Source: Bacteroidales bacterium (lineage in GTDB: Bacteria > Bacteroidota > Bacteroidia > Bacteroidales > JAIOZK01). From it: a stretch of 64,000 nucleotides of DNA. The position numbers were made by a program, and so were the translations under genes. Location of the stretch: assembly GCA_021740625.1 (NCBI GenBank), contig JAIOZK010000004.1:1-64000 (forward strand), given 5' to 3'. Numbering within the stretch: the stretch's first letter is position 1; every line of letters starts with the position of its first letter. Of this stretch, positions 1 to 8,360 are shown piece after piece. The notes beneath the pieces are model-generated. The model ran no database searches and was not told the DNA's origin. It was given only the letters and a program-made list of their open reading frames with translations.

Positions 1-458
1 TTGAAGCAGCCAGGATTGCAAGAGGAGAAATCAAAGCATTGAGTGATTACAAAGCAGAAGATTTTGATGCCCTGATCATCCCGGGTGGATTCGGAGCAGC
101 AAAGAATTTATCAACAGTAGCCTTCGACGGACCGAAAGCAAAAGTCAATGAAGATGTTGAAAAGGCAGTACTGAATACGCTCAAAGCAAAAAAACCAATC
201 GGTGCTTTGTGCATATCCCCTGCCTTTATCGCAAAAATTATCAAAGGTGTGAATGTCACCGTGGGACAGGACGAAGGCAGCATACAGGCCATTGAAGCCA
301 TGGGAGGAAAACATGTGAAAACCACCCATGGCGATGTTGTCGTGGATGAAGAAAATTTGGTATTTACAACACCATGTTATATGCTGGATGCCGAAATTAC
401 GGACATTGATGATGGGGCAAGCAACATCGTTGGCGAAATGCTGAAGTATATGAAGTAG
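1..458 (+). CDS. elbB: ElbB-like glyoxalase III / DJ-1-PfpI family protein (5' end cut off)
   Basis: The reading frame is open from base 3 (EAARIARGEIKAL...), so the gene begins outside the window and the apparent TTG start at 39 is internal. The visible part matches the C-terminal two thirds of ElbB: the strand-loop LIIPGGFGAAKNLS, the nucleophile-elbow segment ALCISPAF with the conserved Cys, and VVDEENLVFTTPCYML. ElbB is a DJ-1/PfpI-fold enzyme with glyoxalase III activity, historically linked to isoprenoid biosynthesis. It is cytosolic, about 215-220 residues in full length. It ends about 100 bp before a nitronate monooxygenase on the same strand, so the two may be co-transcribed. Family assignment is strong; the physiological substrate is not known from sequence. 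Confidence 0.9.
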   Translation, partial: EAARIARGEIKALSDYKAEDFDALIIPGGFGAAKNLSTVAFDGPKAKVNEDVEKAVLNTLKAKKPIGALCISPAFIAKIIKGVNVTVGQDEGSIQAIEAMGGKHVKTTHGDVVVDEENLVFTTPCYMLDAEITDIDDGASNIVGEMLKYMK

Positions 459-558
459 TGATACTTGAAGCTGGAAACTGGATCCCTGACCATGGAGATT
501 TGCAACCTACCTGGCTTGACATCCATCCAGCCTCCAGCATCAAATTTAAATCATTCAT

Positions 559-1515
559 ATGAATAAAATCAACGAACTTTTTGAAATAAAATATCCGGTC
601 GTCCAGGCCGGTATGATCTGGTGCTCCGGTTGGAAGCTTGCTTCGGCAGTGGCCAATGCTGGCGGATTGGGACTGATCGGATCCGGATCCATGTATCCCG
701 ATGTTTTACGGGAGCACATCCAAAAATGTAAGCAGGCCACCGATAAGCCCTTTGGTGTGAATTTGCCTTTGATTTATCCCCAGGTAGACGACCACATCAA
801 TATCATCCTGGAAGAGAATGTAAAAATTGTATTTACCTCAGCAGGCAATCCCAAAAAGTTCACTTCCTTTTTTAAGGAGAAGGGAATAAAAGTAGTGCAT
901 GTGGTGGCCAGTGTGAAATTTGCAAAAAAATGTGAGGACGTTGGCGTGGATGCCGTTGTTGCTGAAGGATTTGAAGCAGGTGGTCACAATGGCTTTGAAG
1001 AAAGCACTACCATGACACTGATCCCGATGGTGAGAAGGGCCATATCAATACCGCTCATCGCCGCAGGCGGCATTGGAACTGGCCGGGGGATGCTGGCTGC
1101 TATGGCCCTGGGTGCTGATGGTGTGCAGATCGGCAGCCGTTTTGCAGCTTCCGAAGAATCATCCGGACATCCGGCATTCAAGGATGCCATCGTGAAAGCG
1201 AAAGATGGAGATACCAAACTGACACTCAAACAGCTCATCCCGGTTCGGCTGATAAAAAATGAGTTCCTCAAAAAGGTCGAAGAACTGGAGTTCAGCGGAG
1301 CCTGTCCCGAAACATTAAAAGACCTGCTGGGCAGAGGAAGGGCCAAAAAAGGAATGTTCGATGGCGACCTCAATGAAGGGGAACTGGAGATTGGGCAGAT
1401 ATCCGGATTGATCGATGATATCAAACCAGCCGCCGTGATTCTTGAGGAAATCATAAACGAATTCGAAAACGCAAGGAAAGAGATATGCGAACTGCCTTCG
1501 ATTAAGATCCCGTAG
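559..1515 (+). CDS. Nitronate monooxygenase (FMN-dependent, NPD/FabK-like)
   Basis: A 318-residue TIM-barrel flavoprotein of the nitronate monooxygenase / 2-nitropropane dioxygenase family. Visible hallmarks are the N-terminal PVVQAGMIWCSGWKLASAVANAGGLGLIG segment shared with FabK, the FMN-phosphate region IPLIAAGGIGTGRGMLAAMALGADGVQIGSRF, and EGFEAGGHNGFEE carrying the conserved His. Such enzymes oxidise alkyl nitronates such as propionate 3-nitronate; some relatives (FabK) are enoyl-ACP reductases, and the sequence alone does not separate every subtype. The length is typical. ATG at 559 follows an AT-rich stretch without a clear Shine-Dalgarno, usual for this phylum. Confidence 0.88.
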   Translation: MNKINELFEIKYPVVQAGMIWCSGWKLASAVANAGGLGLIGSGSMYPDVLREHIQKCKQATDKPFGVNLPLIYPQVDDHINIILEENVKIVFTSAGNPKKFTSFFKEKGIKVVHVVASVKFAKKCEDVGVDAVVAEGFEAGGHNGFEESTTMTLIPMVRRAISIPLIAAGGIGTGRGMLAAMALGADGVQIGSRFAASEESSGHPAFKDAIVKAKDGDTKLTLKQLIPVRLIKNEFLKKVEELEFSGACPETLKDLLGRGRAKKGMFDGDLNEGELEIGQISGLIDDIKPAAVILEEIINEFENARKEICELPSIKIP

Positions 1516-1798
1516 ACTCGGATTGACTGAGAGACGATGGGAAGAATGTACGAAGGGACGAAGTGTCTTGTCCTGAAGTAGATTTGAAGCGGAAGTAACA
1601 ATCTTTTAGATAATGAAAAGAGAAGACAACCAATGACCTGAACGCGTCCGAAGGACCTTTCAGCGTTATCAGGGCGTTATTCTCCGCCCCTTGGGGCCAA
1701 TCAAGCGAATATTTTAGCTCGATACCCCACAGGCTTGCCTCGTGCTACGTCATTCTCATCCCTCCGACAAGTATTCTCTACCAACACAACAGCCAGAA
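1516..1798. other. Intergenic region with short palindromes, no gene seen
   Basis: No convincing reading frame. It holds a GTCC-GAA-GGAC hairpin at 1646-1656 and GCCCC-TT-GGGGC at 1686-1697 in sequence that looks like degraded repeat or mobile-element DNA. The rest has no structure that I can name. Confidence 0.5.
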
Positions 1799-1855
1799 CA
1801 ATCGAGCAATCGAGCAATTGAAAAATCGAACAATCGAACATTGTAGCAATCGAAC
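1799..1855. repeat. Degenerate short tandem repeat, unit about 8-9 bp (AATCGARC)
   Basis: Seven imperfect units in a row: AATCGAGC twice, AATTGAAA, AATCGAAC twice, ATTGTAGC, AATCGAAC. It lies about 25-80 bp upstream of the acyl-CoA dehydrogenase promoter. Whether it has a function is unknown. Confidence 0.75.
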
Positions 1856-1880
1856 TAACACAACACTAAATTCTTTTCAC

Positions 1881-1888
1881 TATTTTTG
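1881..1888 (+). promoter_or_regulatory. Bacteroidota -7 box TATTTTTG upstream of the acyl-CoA dehydrogenase
   Basis: TATTTTTG fits the Bacteroidota consensus TAnnTTTG and sits about 43 bp before the start codon at 1931. No good -33 TTTG is obvious. Confidence 0.55.
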
Positions 1889-1930
1889 TTTTTCTTGAGG
1901 ATTCGAAAATATCAATCAAACGAAAGATAA

Positions 1931-3073
1931 ATGAATTTTAATTTTACAGAAGAACAGGAAATGATCCGCCAGGCAGCAAGGGATTTTGCCCAGCGTGAAT
2001 TGATCAAAGATGTGATCGAAAGAGATGAAAAGGCAATTTTTCCAACACAACATGTCAAAATGCTGAAAGAATTGGGTTTTCTCGGAATGATGGTTGACCC
2101 GGCCTATGGTGGTGGCGGCATGGATACACTCTCTTACGTGCTGGCCATGGAAGAAATCTCCAAAGTTGATTCTTCCGTTGCCGTGATCATGTCGGTGCAT
2201 AACTCACTTGTTTGTTACGGTATAGAAAAATGGGGAACGGAGGAACAGAAGGAGAAATACCTGAAAATCATGGCTTCCGGGGAAAAGATAGGCGCTTTCC
2301 TGTTGTCTGAGCCGGAAGCCGGATCCGATGCAACTTCTCAGAGGACCATGGCGGAAGACAAAGGCGATCATTATCTTGTGAATGGAACCAAAAACTGGAT
2401 CACCAATGCAAATTGCGGGGAGATTTATATCCTGATCGCCCAGACTCATCCCGAAAAGAAACATCATGGTATCAATGCATTTATCGTAGACAAAGAAACA
2501 ACGGGAATAAGTCTGGCGCCTCATGAAGACAAAATGGGCATGCGTTCTTCGGATACCCACTCGGTGATGTTCAGCGATGTTAAAATTCCCAAAGAAAATA
2601 GAATCGGAGAAGATGGTTTCGGATTTAAGTTTGCCATGAAAATACTGGAAGGCGGAAGAATAGGCATTGCTGCCCAGGCACTGGGCATTGCAGGAGGGGC
2701 ACTGGAAAGATCAATACAATATTCCAAGGAAAGAAAAGCATTCGGTAAACTGATCAGCCAGCACCAGGCCATTGCATTCAAACTTTCGGATATGGCCGTG
2801 AAAATTGAAGCCGGGAAGAATTTTACCTATAAGGCAGCCTGGCTGAAAGATGAAGGCCAGCAATATGGTGTTGCCGGTGCTATGGCCAAGCAATACTGCG
2901 CTGATATGGCCATGGAAGTGACTACTGATGCAGTGCAGATACATGGTGGCTACGGGTATGTGAAGGAATACCACGTGGAACGCCTCATGCGCGAAGCCAA
3001 ACTGACCCAGATCTATGAAGGTACTTCGGAGATACAAAAGATCGTGATCTCACGGGCTTTGCTGAAGGATTGA
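1931..3073 (+). CDS. Acyl-CoA dehydrogenase, short-chain / butyryl-CoA type
   Basis: A 380-residue FAD enzyme of the acyl-CoA dehydrogenase family. It oxidises a short or branched acyl-CoA to the trans-2-enoyl-CoA and passes electrons to ETF. Seen in order: N-terminal helical domain (FTEEQEMIRQAARDFAQREL), the ACD signature GAFLLSEPEAGSDA, the FAD-binding YSKERKAFGKLISQHQ, and the C-terminal AKLTQIYEGTSEIQKIVISRALL with the catalytic Glu expected in YEGTSE. Length and motifs are standard for the butyryl-CoA/isovaleryl-CoA group; chain length cannot be told from sequence. ETF subunits, its electron acceptor, follow directly. A palindromic repeat starts right at the stop codon. Confidence 0.93.
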   Translation: MNFNFTEEQEMIRQAARDFAQRELIKDVIERDEKAIFPTQHVKMLKELGFLGMMVDPAYGGGGMDTLSYVLAMEEISKVDSSVAVIMSVHNSLVCYGIEKWGTEEQKEKYLKIMASGEKIGAFLLSEPEAGSDATSQRTMAEDKGDHYLVNGTKNWITNANCGEIYILIAQTHPEKKHHGINAFIVDKETTGISLAPHEDKMGMRSSDTHSVMFSDVKIPKENRIGEDGFGFKFAMKILEGGRIGIAAQALGIAGGALERSIQYSKERKAFGKLISQHQAIAFKLSDMAVKIEAGKNFTYKAAWLKDEGQQYGVAGAMAKQYCADMAMEVTTDAVQIHGGYGYVKEYHVERLMREAKLTQIYEGTSEIQKIVISRALLKD

Positions 3074-3074
3074 G

Positions 3075-3206
3075 CCCTCGACTCCGCTCGGGCTGACCCA
3101 AATAAGTTTTAACTTTTGTAAAAAATGATCAATAGATTTTTGTATTTCATTTTTACCGAACCCCCTTTATAATAAATGAACCGTCAACACAAGCGGAGCC
3201 GAGGGG
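3075..3206. repeat. Long-range palindrome of the GGCTGAGCG-GAGTCGA repeat family after the stop codon
   Basis: CCCTCGACTCCGCT at about 3076-3089 pairs with AGCGGAGCCGAGGG at about 3192-3205 (one mismatch). The left arm is the same family as the repeats at 29561, 45474 and 62325. It starts two bases after the dehydrogenase stop codon and may separate this gene from etfB transcription; the function is inferred. Confidence 0.6.
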
Positions 3207-3261
3207 TGCACAAAGATAATACGGCTTTACTTTTCATAAAAATCCAAAAAATAACTTTCCT

Positions 3262-3269
3262 TATCTTTG
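3262..3269 (+). promoter_or_regulatory. -7 box TATCTTTG upstream of etfB
   Basis: A perfect TAnnTTTG box 34 bp before the etfB ATG, which suggests that etfBA has its own promoter in addition to any read-through from the dehydrogenase. Confidence 0.6.
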
Positions 3270-3303
3270 CATTAAAATATTTTAAACGAAACATTTAATC
3301 AAT

Positions 3304-4047
3304 ATGAAAATTCTTGTTTGTATCAGTAATGTGCCGGATACAACGACCAAGATCAAGTTTAAAGAAGACAACAAGGTATTCGACACAACAGGAGTGCAAT
3401 GGATCATCAATCCATGGGACGAACTGGCATTGACCAGGGCGCTTGAATTAAAGGAAGGATCGGGTGGTAAAATAGAAAAGGTTTCCGTAGCCCTTGTAGG
3501 AGACAAGTCCAGCGAGCCCACCATTCGCAAAGCATTGGCCATAGGGGCTGATGATGCTTTCAGAGTGGATACAGATCCAGGTGATTCATTCTATGTTGCA
3601 ACACAACTGAAAGAGATAGCCAAAGATTATGATATTGTTTTATGCGGTATCGAATCCTCCGATTATACCTCTTCTGCAGTGGGTGGTATGTTGTCTGAAA
3701 TGCTGGAATGGCCTTCCGTATCTTCGGTCTCCAGACTGAATATAGAAGGGGATGATGTTAGTATTCGACGCGAAATCGATGGAGGTCAGGAGATCGTTTC
3801 TTCACAGATGCCATTTGTTGGTATTGTCCAGAAAGGAATTGCTCTTGAGCCCAGGATTCCAGCAATGCGCGGGATCATGATGGCGAGAAAGAAACCCCTG
3901 AATGTACTTGAGCCAATTGAAGCCGAAACCCTCACCGAATACGAAAACTTCGAAATGCCACCTCCAAAGGCTGCGGTCAAACTGGTCGACGAAGAGAATG
4001 TGAAAGAACTGGTCGAACTGCTTAAAAATGAAGCCAAAGCTATTTAA
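3304..4047 (+). CDS. etfB: Electron transfer flavoprotein beta subunit
   Basis: A 247-residue ETF beta subunit. It forms the FAD/AMP-containing heterodimer with EtfA that takes electrons from acyl-CoA dehydrogenases. The sequence begins MKILVCISNVPDTTTKIKF, followed by INPWDELALTRALELKE, the nucleotide-fold segment KALAIGADDAFRV, DIVLCGIESSDYTSSAVGGMLSEML and the late GIVQKGIALEPRIPAMRGIMMARKKPL that corresponds to the family signature. The typical length is about 250. It lies 38 bp before etfA and just downstream of an acyl-CoA dehydrogenase, so the trio is a likely functional unit. Confidence 0.95.
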   Translation: MKILVCISNVPDTTTKIKFKEDNKVFDTTGVQWIINPWDELALTRALELKEGSGGKIEKVSVALVGDKSSEPTIRKALAIGADDAFRVDTDPGDSFYVATQLKEIAKDYDIVLCGIESSDYTSSAVGGMLSEMLEWPSVSSVSRLNIEGDDVSIRREIDGGQEIVSSQMPFVGIVQKGIALEPRIPAMRGIMMARKKPLNVLEPIEAETLTEYENFEMPPPKAAVKLVDEENVKELVELLKNEAKAI

Positions 4048-4085
4048 TTATAAATTCTTAATTATTCATTATTAATTAGAAAGAT

Positions 4086-5060
4086 ATGTCAGTATTAGTA
4101 TATACAGAAAACTGGGATGGTAAATTTAAAAAGCTGAGCTTTGAGCTCGTATCTTATGCCAAAGCCATCGCTGATCAGTTAAACACAGAAGCCGTTGCGG
4201 TTTCCATCGGAAATGTAGAAGAAGATGAATTGAAGAAACTGGGAAATTATGGTGCGAAAAAGATTTTCAATGTTCAGGATGAAAAATTGAAAAACCTGGC
4301 CAACCAGCCATATGCAAAGATCATTGCCCAGGTAGCAGAAAAGGAAGATGCAAATGTGCTTGTATTTGCCAATAATTTTACAGGCAAAGCCGTTGCACCA
4401 AGGGTTAGCGTAAAACTTAAAGCCGGACTGGCAGGCGGTGTGATCGAACTGCCTTCAAGCCTGGACCCTTTTATGGTGAAAAGGAAAGTATTTACCAATA
4501 AAGCATTTGCCAATATAAAGATCAAATCTGAGAAGAAGGTATTGACCCTCTTTCAGAATTCCTTCGAGATCAAGGAAACCGAAAATGCTGCTTCCATTGA
4601 GAATTTCACACCCGAATTCAGTGATGCTGATTTCAGGACTGAAGTAAAAGAAGTGAACAAAGTAACAGGAAAGATACTGCTGACAGATGCTGAAATCGTG
4701 GTTTCGGGCGGACGTGGCATGAAAAGCCCTGAAAAATGGGAGCCCCTGGAAGAGCTGGCAGAAGTGCTCGGAGGGGCAACCGCATGTTCCCGTCCGGTAT
4801 CCGATGAAGGCTGGCGTCCGCATGAAGAACATGTGGGACAAACCGGGAAAATCATAGCCCCCAATCTTTATATTGCTCTGGGCATTTCAGGAGCCATCCA
4901 ACACCTGGGGGGTGTGAGCTCATCCAAAATCATCGTGGCCGTCAATACCGACAAGGATGCACCCATTTTCGAAGCAGCCGACTATGGTATCGTTGGGGAT
5001 GTGCATAAAATATTACCGCAATTCATCGAAGCAGTGAAAGAAGTGAAAGCGGAAGGATAG
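4086..5060 (+). CDS. etfA: Electron transfer flavoprotein alpha subunit
   Basis: A 324-residue ETF alpha subunit. The N-terminal half is the Rossmann-like domain. The C-terminal half is the FAD-binding domain, with [36 protein letters not shown], the [28 protein letters not shown] region that contacts FAD, and [20 protein letters not shown]. Length and motifs are canonical. Electrons probably continue to the quinone pool, which fits the menaquinone operon found later in this window; the ETF-quinone oxidoreductase is not in the window. Confidence 0.95.
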   Translation: MSVLVYTENWDGKFKKLSFELVSYAKAIADQLNTEAVAVSIGNVEEDELKKLGNYGAKKIFNVQDEKLKNLANQPYAKIIAQVAEKEDANVLVFANNFTGKAVAPRVSVKLKAGLAGGVIELPSSLDPFMVKRKVFTNKAFANIKIKSEKKVLTLFQNSFEIKETENAASIENFTPEFSDADFRTEVKEVNKVTGKILLTDAEIVVSGGRGMKSPEKWEPLEELAEVLGGATACSRPVSDEGWRPHEEHVGQTGKIIAPNLYIALGISGAIQHLGGVSSSKIIVAVNTDKDAPIFEAADYGIVGDVHKILPQFIEAVKEVKAEG

Positions 5061-5299
5061 AAGTAAGCGGCCTGCCTACAATTTTTTGCTAATTGATCCA
5101 CTGATAATCCCTCTGCAGGGCTATCATGTAATAAAGTTATTTGGCTATAAGGGTGTACCGGTATGCCCGGCCATTGTTATCGTGGTTTTATCCCCAGCTT
5201 GATATTGCTGTTTTCAGCAAAGAAACCAATAAGTAAATTGATAGCGAATTTTTTAATATCTTAGTCCCATACTAGGATTGACGTGTGGTGATTTAAGCA

Positions 5300-7420
5300 A
5301 TGAATAAGGAACCCATAATACCAACGAATTATTTTTCCCGAAAACGTATTTTTGATTTCGCCTCAAACCCGGTATTCATATCTCTGATTATCACAAGTCT
5401 GATTGTTCTCTTCATGCCCCGATTCAAAAAATACAAACTGGAAGTAGCGGAAAAATTCAAAGTGGAAAAGACAGGTGGAATGTCTTATTTCGATGATCTC
5501 GATTCGGATGGCGAAAGCGAATACATCATAACTTTTGAAAATATTGTAAATGAACTTTCACTAAAAGTAATGTCGAAGGACAATTATACCGTGAATCAAT
5601 GGAATGTAGGCAGACCCGGGCCGCTTAGAAAACATATCTCGCCGATATTTACCGGTGATTACAACAAGGATGGTTATAAAGAAATTTTTGCCATGTCTTG
5701 CGAAAAGGACAGTATTTTTCTGGATATTATTTCTCCGCTCAAAAAAGCAGGCCTGGAAAGAAGGAATATTTTCATTGATACAATTGCTCCGTTTTACGAC
5801 CATACCGATGCCTCAGTTTCTATTGAAAGATTGTTCGATATCAATCGGGATGGCTTTAAAGATTTGATAATCAAGATTTATGCAGGATTCTCACTGCAAC
5901 CTCGTTGTGAATACGTTTATGATATTGAAAATGATACTTTATTGAGGACACCCGACAAAGGGGTAGTATTGGGCTTTCTAAAGATCGTGGACATCAATCA
6001 CGATGGTCATTACGAGCTTACTGGCAATACTTCAGGTCCGGGAAACATTAGGCCCGAATTCAATATTCCTTATCCCGATAGCAGTTCCTGGCTCATGGTT
6101 CTAAAGGATGATCTTGATTATCTCTTCGAACCTGTAGAGTTCTATGCCTATCCCTCCGATGTTGATGTTATACCCGGTTATTTCCGTGGCGACAGCACGC
6201 TGCTTGTATATTTTGAAAACGAAGGCATTATGCCCTTGGAGGATTGTTTGTGTATATTCGACACACGGGGCAACAGGATATATGAGAAGAGTTTGGAAGA
6301 AAAATTAATACTCATACAAATTGAAGACAAAGATTTTTATGATGAGATTTATGCCCGGGATGAGGAAAACAATATTATCAGGATTGATGGCGAAGACCTC
6401 GGGTTTCACATTGTAAATAAAATAGAAGGCATAGAAAATGGAAAGGAATTCGACATTGATGAAGATGGCAAACCTGAGTATGTGGGTCTGACAGTACAAA
6501 GAAAAGAATTGCTTGTTACAAGGACTGCATTCAAGGACCCTGCGAGAATTGCGTTACCCGAGATAGAAGACCATTTTACCTTTTTTGGTATGCGGGAGCG
6601 AAAAAATGAACCTGATCAAATCTTTGTTCAGATAGGGAGCAGTTGCTTTCTGTTTAATTACTTTAAGAACCCCTGGTTTCAGTATTTGATCTTGATTTAT
6701 TTTGGTATCTGGTTCATGGTCTGGGCATTCATTGCTTTGATGAGAAGGTTATATCGTCAGCAGCTAATTCGGCAGCAAACCATCAAAGGGGAGATCGCAA
6801 AACTGCAATATAATTCCATCAACAACCAGATCAATCCGCATTTTATCTTCAATGCCATGAATTCCATTACTTCGGCGATTTACAAAGAAAATAAGGAAGA
6901 AGCTTACCGCTTCGGTACAAAGTTCTCCAACCTTATGCGGGAATCGCTTATGAGTTCCGACAGCATTTCACGAAGCCTGGAAAAGGAGTTGGATTTTGTA
7001 AAAGATTATCTGGATCTTGAAAAGTTCCGCTTTAAAGATGCTTTCGATTACCAGTTTGAAATAGGCCCTGAGGTCAATCTACAGACAGAAGTTCCAAAAA
7101 TGATTGTACAAACTTTTGTGGAAAATGCTGTCAAACACGGGATGAAAACCATCACAGGAAAAGGGCTGATTCAGATCCGGATCAACAAACAGGATAAATC
7201 ACTCCTTATTGAAGTTGAAGATAATGGTATTGGAATGGAAAAAGCTTATGAAAGAAACCCTGATTCAACAAGCAGGGGACTTGGAATTGTCAGTCAGATT
7301 TTCGATCTTTACAAACGATTGAAGGGAGTTGAAATAAACTATTCGATCATTGATTTGAAAGACAACCACAGCAATGCTAAAGGAACACTGGTAAAATTAG
7401 AGCTTCCTTTAATTTGTTAA
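5300..7420 (+). CDS. LytS-type sensor histidine kinase with FG-GAP-like periplasmic sensor
   Basis: A 706-residue membrane kinase. A first TM helix lies at about residues 24-40. It is followed by a roughly 420-residue extracytoplasmic region carrying repeated Asp-rich FG-GAP/VCBS-like calcium loops (DLDSDGESEYI at 66-76, GDYNKDGYKEI at 119-129, DINRDGFKDL at 180-189, DINHDGHYEL at 231-240, DIDEDGKPEY at 385-394), which suggests a beta-propeller sensor. TM2 is at about 460-481. Then come the His_kinase box INPHFIFNAMNSI with His514, and the HATPase motifs VENAVKHG (607-614) and DNGIGM (641-646). The H-box is the LytS/YpdA type that pairs with LytTR regulators; one follows 15 bp downstream. The ligand is unknown. 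The combination of an Asp-box propeller with a LytS kinase is less usual. Confidence 0.9.
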   Translation: MNKEPIIPTNYFSRKRIFDFASNPVFISLIITSLIVLFMPRFKKYKLEVAEKFKVEKTGGMSYFDDLDSDGESEYIITFENIVNELSLKVMSKDNYTVNQWNVGRPGPLRKHISPIFTGDYNKDGYKEIFAMSCEKDSIFLDIISPLKKAGLERRNIFIDTIAPFYDHTDASVSIERLFDINRDGFKDLIIKIYAGFSLQPRCEYVYDIENDTLLRTPDKGVVLGFLKIVDINHDGHYELTGNTSGPGNIRPEFNIPYPDSSSWLMVLKDDLDYLFEPVEFYAYPSDVDVIPGYFRGDSTLLVYFENEGIMPLEDCLCIFDTRGNRIYEKSLEEKLILIQIEDKDFYDEIYARDEENNIIRIDGEDLGFHIVNKIEGIENGKEFDIDEDGKPEYVGLTVQRKELLVTRTAFKDPARIALPEIEDHFTFFGMRERKNEPDQIFVQIGSSCFLFNYFKNPWFQYLILIYFGIWFMVWAFIALMRRLYRQQLIRQQTIKGEIAKLQYNSINNQINPHFIFNAMNSITSAIYKENKEEAYRFGTKFSNLMRESLMSSDSISRSLEKELDFVKDYLDLEKFRFKDAFDYQFEIGPEVNLQTEVPKMIVQTFVENAVKHGMKTITGKGLIQIRINKQDKSLLIEVEDNGIGMEKAYERNPDSTSRGLGIVSQIFDLYKRLKGVEINYSIIDLKDNHSNAKGTLVKLELPLIC

Positions 7421-7435
7421 AATCTGGAGGAGGTC

Positions 7436-8170
7436 GTGAACACTGAAGAATTGTCAGCTATCATAGTGGATAATGAATCTGATGCCAGAGAAATGATCGG
7501 GCGATTGCTTGATGATTACCCTGAAATTTCGGTCGTTGGCCAGGCGGCCAATGTTGCTGAAGGTAAAGCCGCTATTTTGTCTCATCAGCCCGATATCGTA
7601 TTCCTTGATATCGAAATGCCCGGCAGGGATGGATTCGAAATTGCACAAGAAATTCGAAAAAACAAACTGGAAACCCATATCATTTTCATCACCGCCTTTA
7701 ACCAGTATGCCATTGAAGCCTTTAAAGTTGCAGCATTCGATTATTTACTCAAACCCGTCGATCCGGATGAATTGAAAAAGACCATACTGCGACTGCATGA
7801 AAACAACACAAAAACAAAACTCAAAGAAAAGCTGGATATACTCACCCGTTTCCTGAACCCGCAGAAGCTCCGTTTCAATACGCGGAACGGGTTTATTATG
7901 GTGAATCCCAGAAGTATAATTTACTGTGAGGCCGATGGAAACTATTCCTATTTATATCTGGATACTGGAAAGAAGGAACATATCAGCCAGCAGTTAGGTA
8001 AAATTGAAGAAATCCTCAACAACGACAATTTTGTAAGGATAAACCGTTCAATCATCCTGAATAAGGAGTTTATTTCTTCATTCGACAGGAAAAGCAAGAT
8101 AATAAAACTAACTAATGTATTGGAGGAAATGGAGTTTAAGGTCAATAATGAAGTATTAAAATTATTATAG
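7436..8170 (+). CDS. LytTR-family response regulator
   Basis: A 244-residue cytosolic regulator with a receiver (about 7-120) and a LytTR DNA-binding domain (about 145-244). The phosphoacceptor is Asp58 in IVFLDIEMPG; Thr86 (FITAFNQ) and Lys106 (LLKPVDP) complete the active site. LytTR hallmarks are ADGNYSYLYL and NFVRINRSIILNKEFI. The start is GTG, supported by a strong Shine-Dalgarno (GGAGGAGGT) ending just before it, rare in this window. It is coupled with the LytS-type kinase 15 bp upstream, so the two form a two-component system. The target is unknown; the lipoprotein 190 bp downstream is a candidate. Confidence 0.93.
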   Translation: MNTEELSAIIVDNESDAREMIGRLLDDYPEISVVGQAANVAEGKAAILSHQPDIVFLDIEMPGRDGFEIAQEIRKNKLETHIIFITAFNQYAIEAFKVAAFDYLLKPVDPDELKKTILRLHENNTKTKLKEKLDILTRFLNPQKLRFNTRNGFIMVNPRSIIYCEADGNYSYLYLDTGKKEHISQQLGKIEEILNNDNFVRINRSIILNKEFISSFDRKSKIIKLTNVLEEMEFKVNNEVLKLL

Positions 8171-8360
8171 CTATTCTTTTCAAATAATAATTTTTTCCAA
8201 GCAATCAGAAAAATAATTTGCATTTCTCATATTAATTGTGGATTTTTACCGTGCATAACTGAATTGAGCTGTTTTGTGATGTGGCCTTTAACATATAATG
8301 AAAGCAAAAGCAAGCTGAAATTCTCAAAACAAACAGATTACTAACTAAATTCAATAACCG

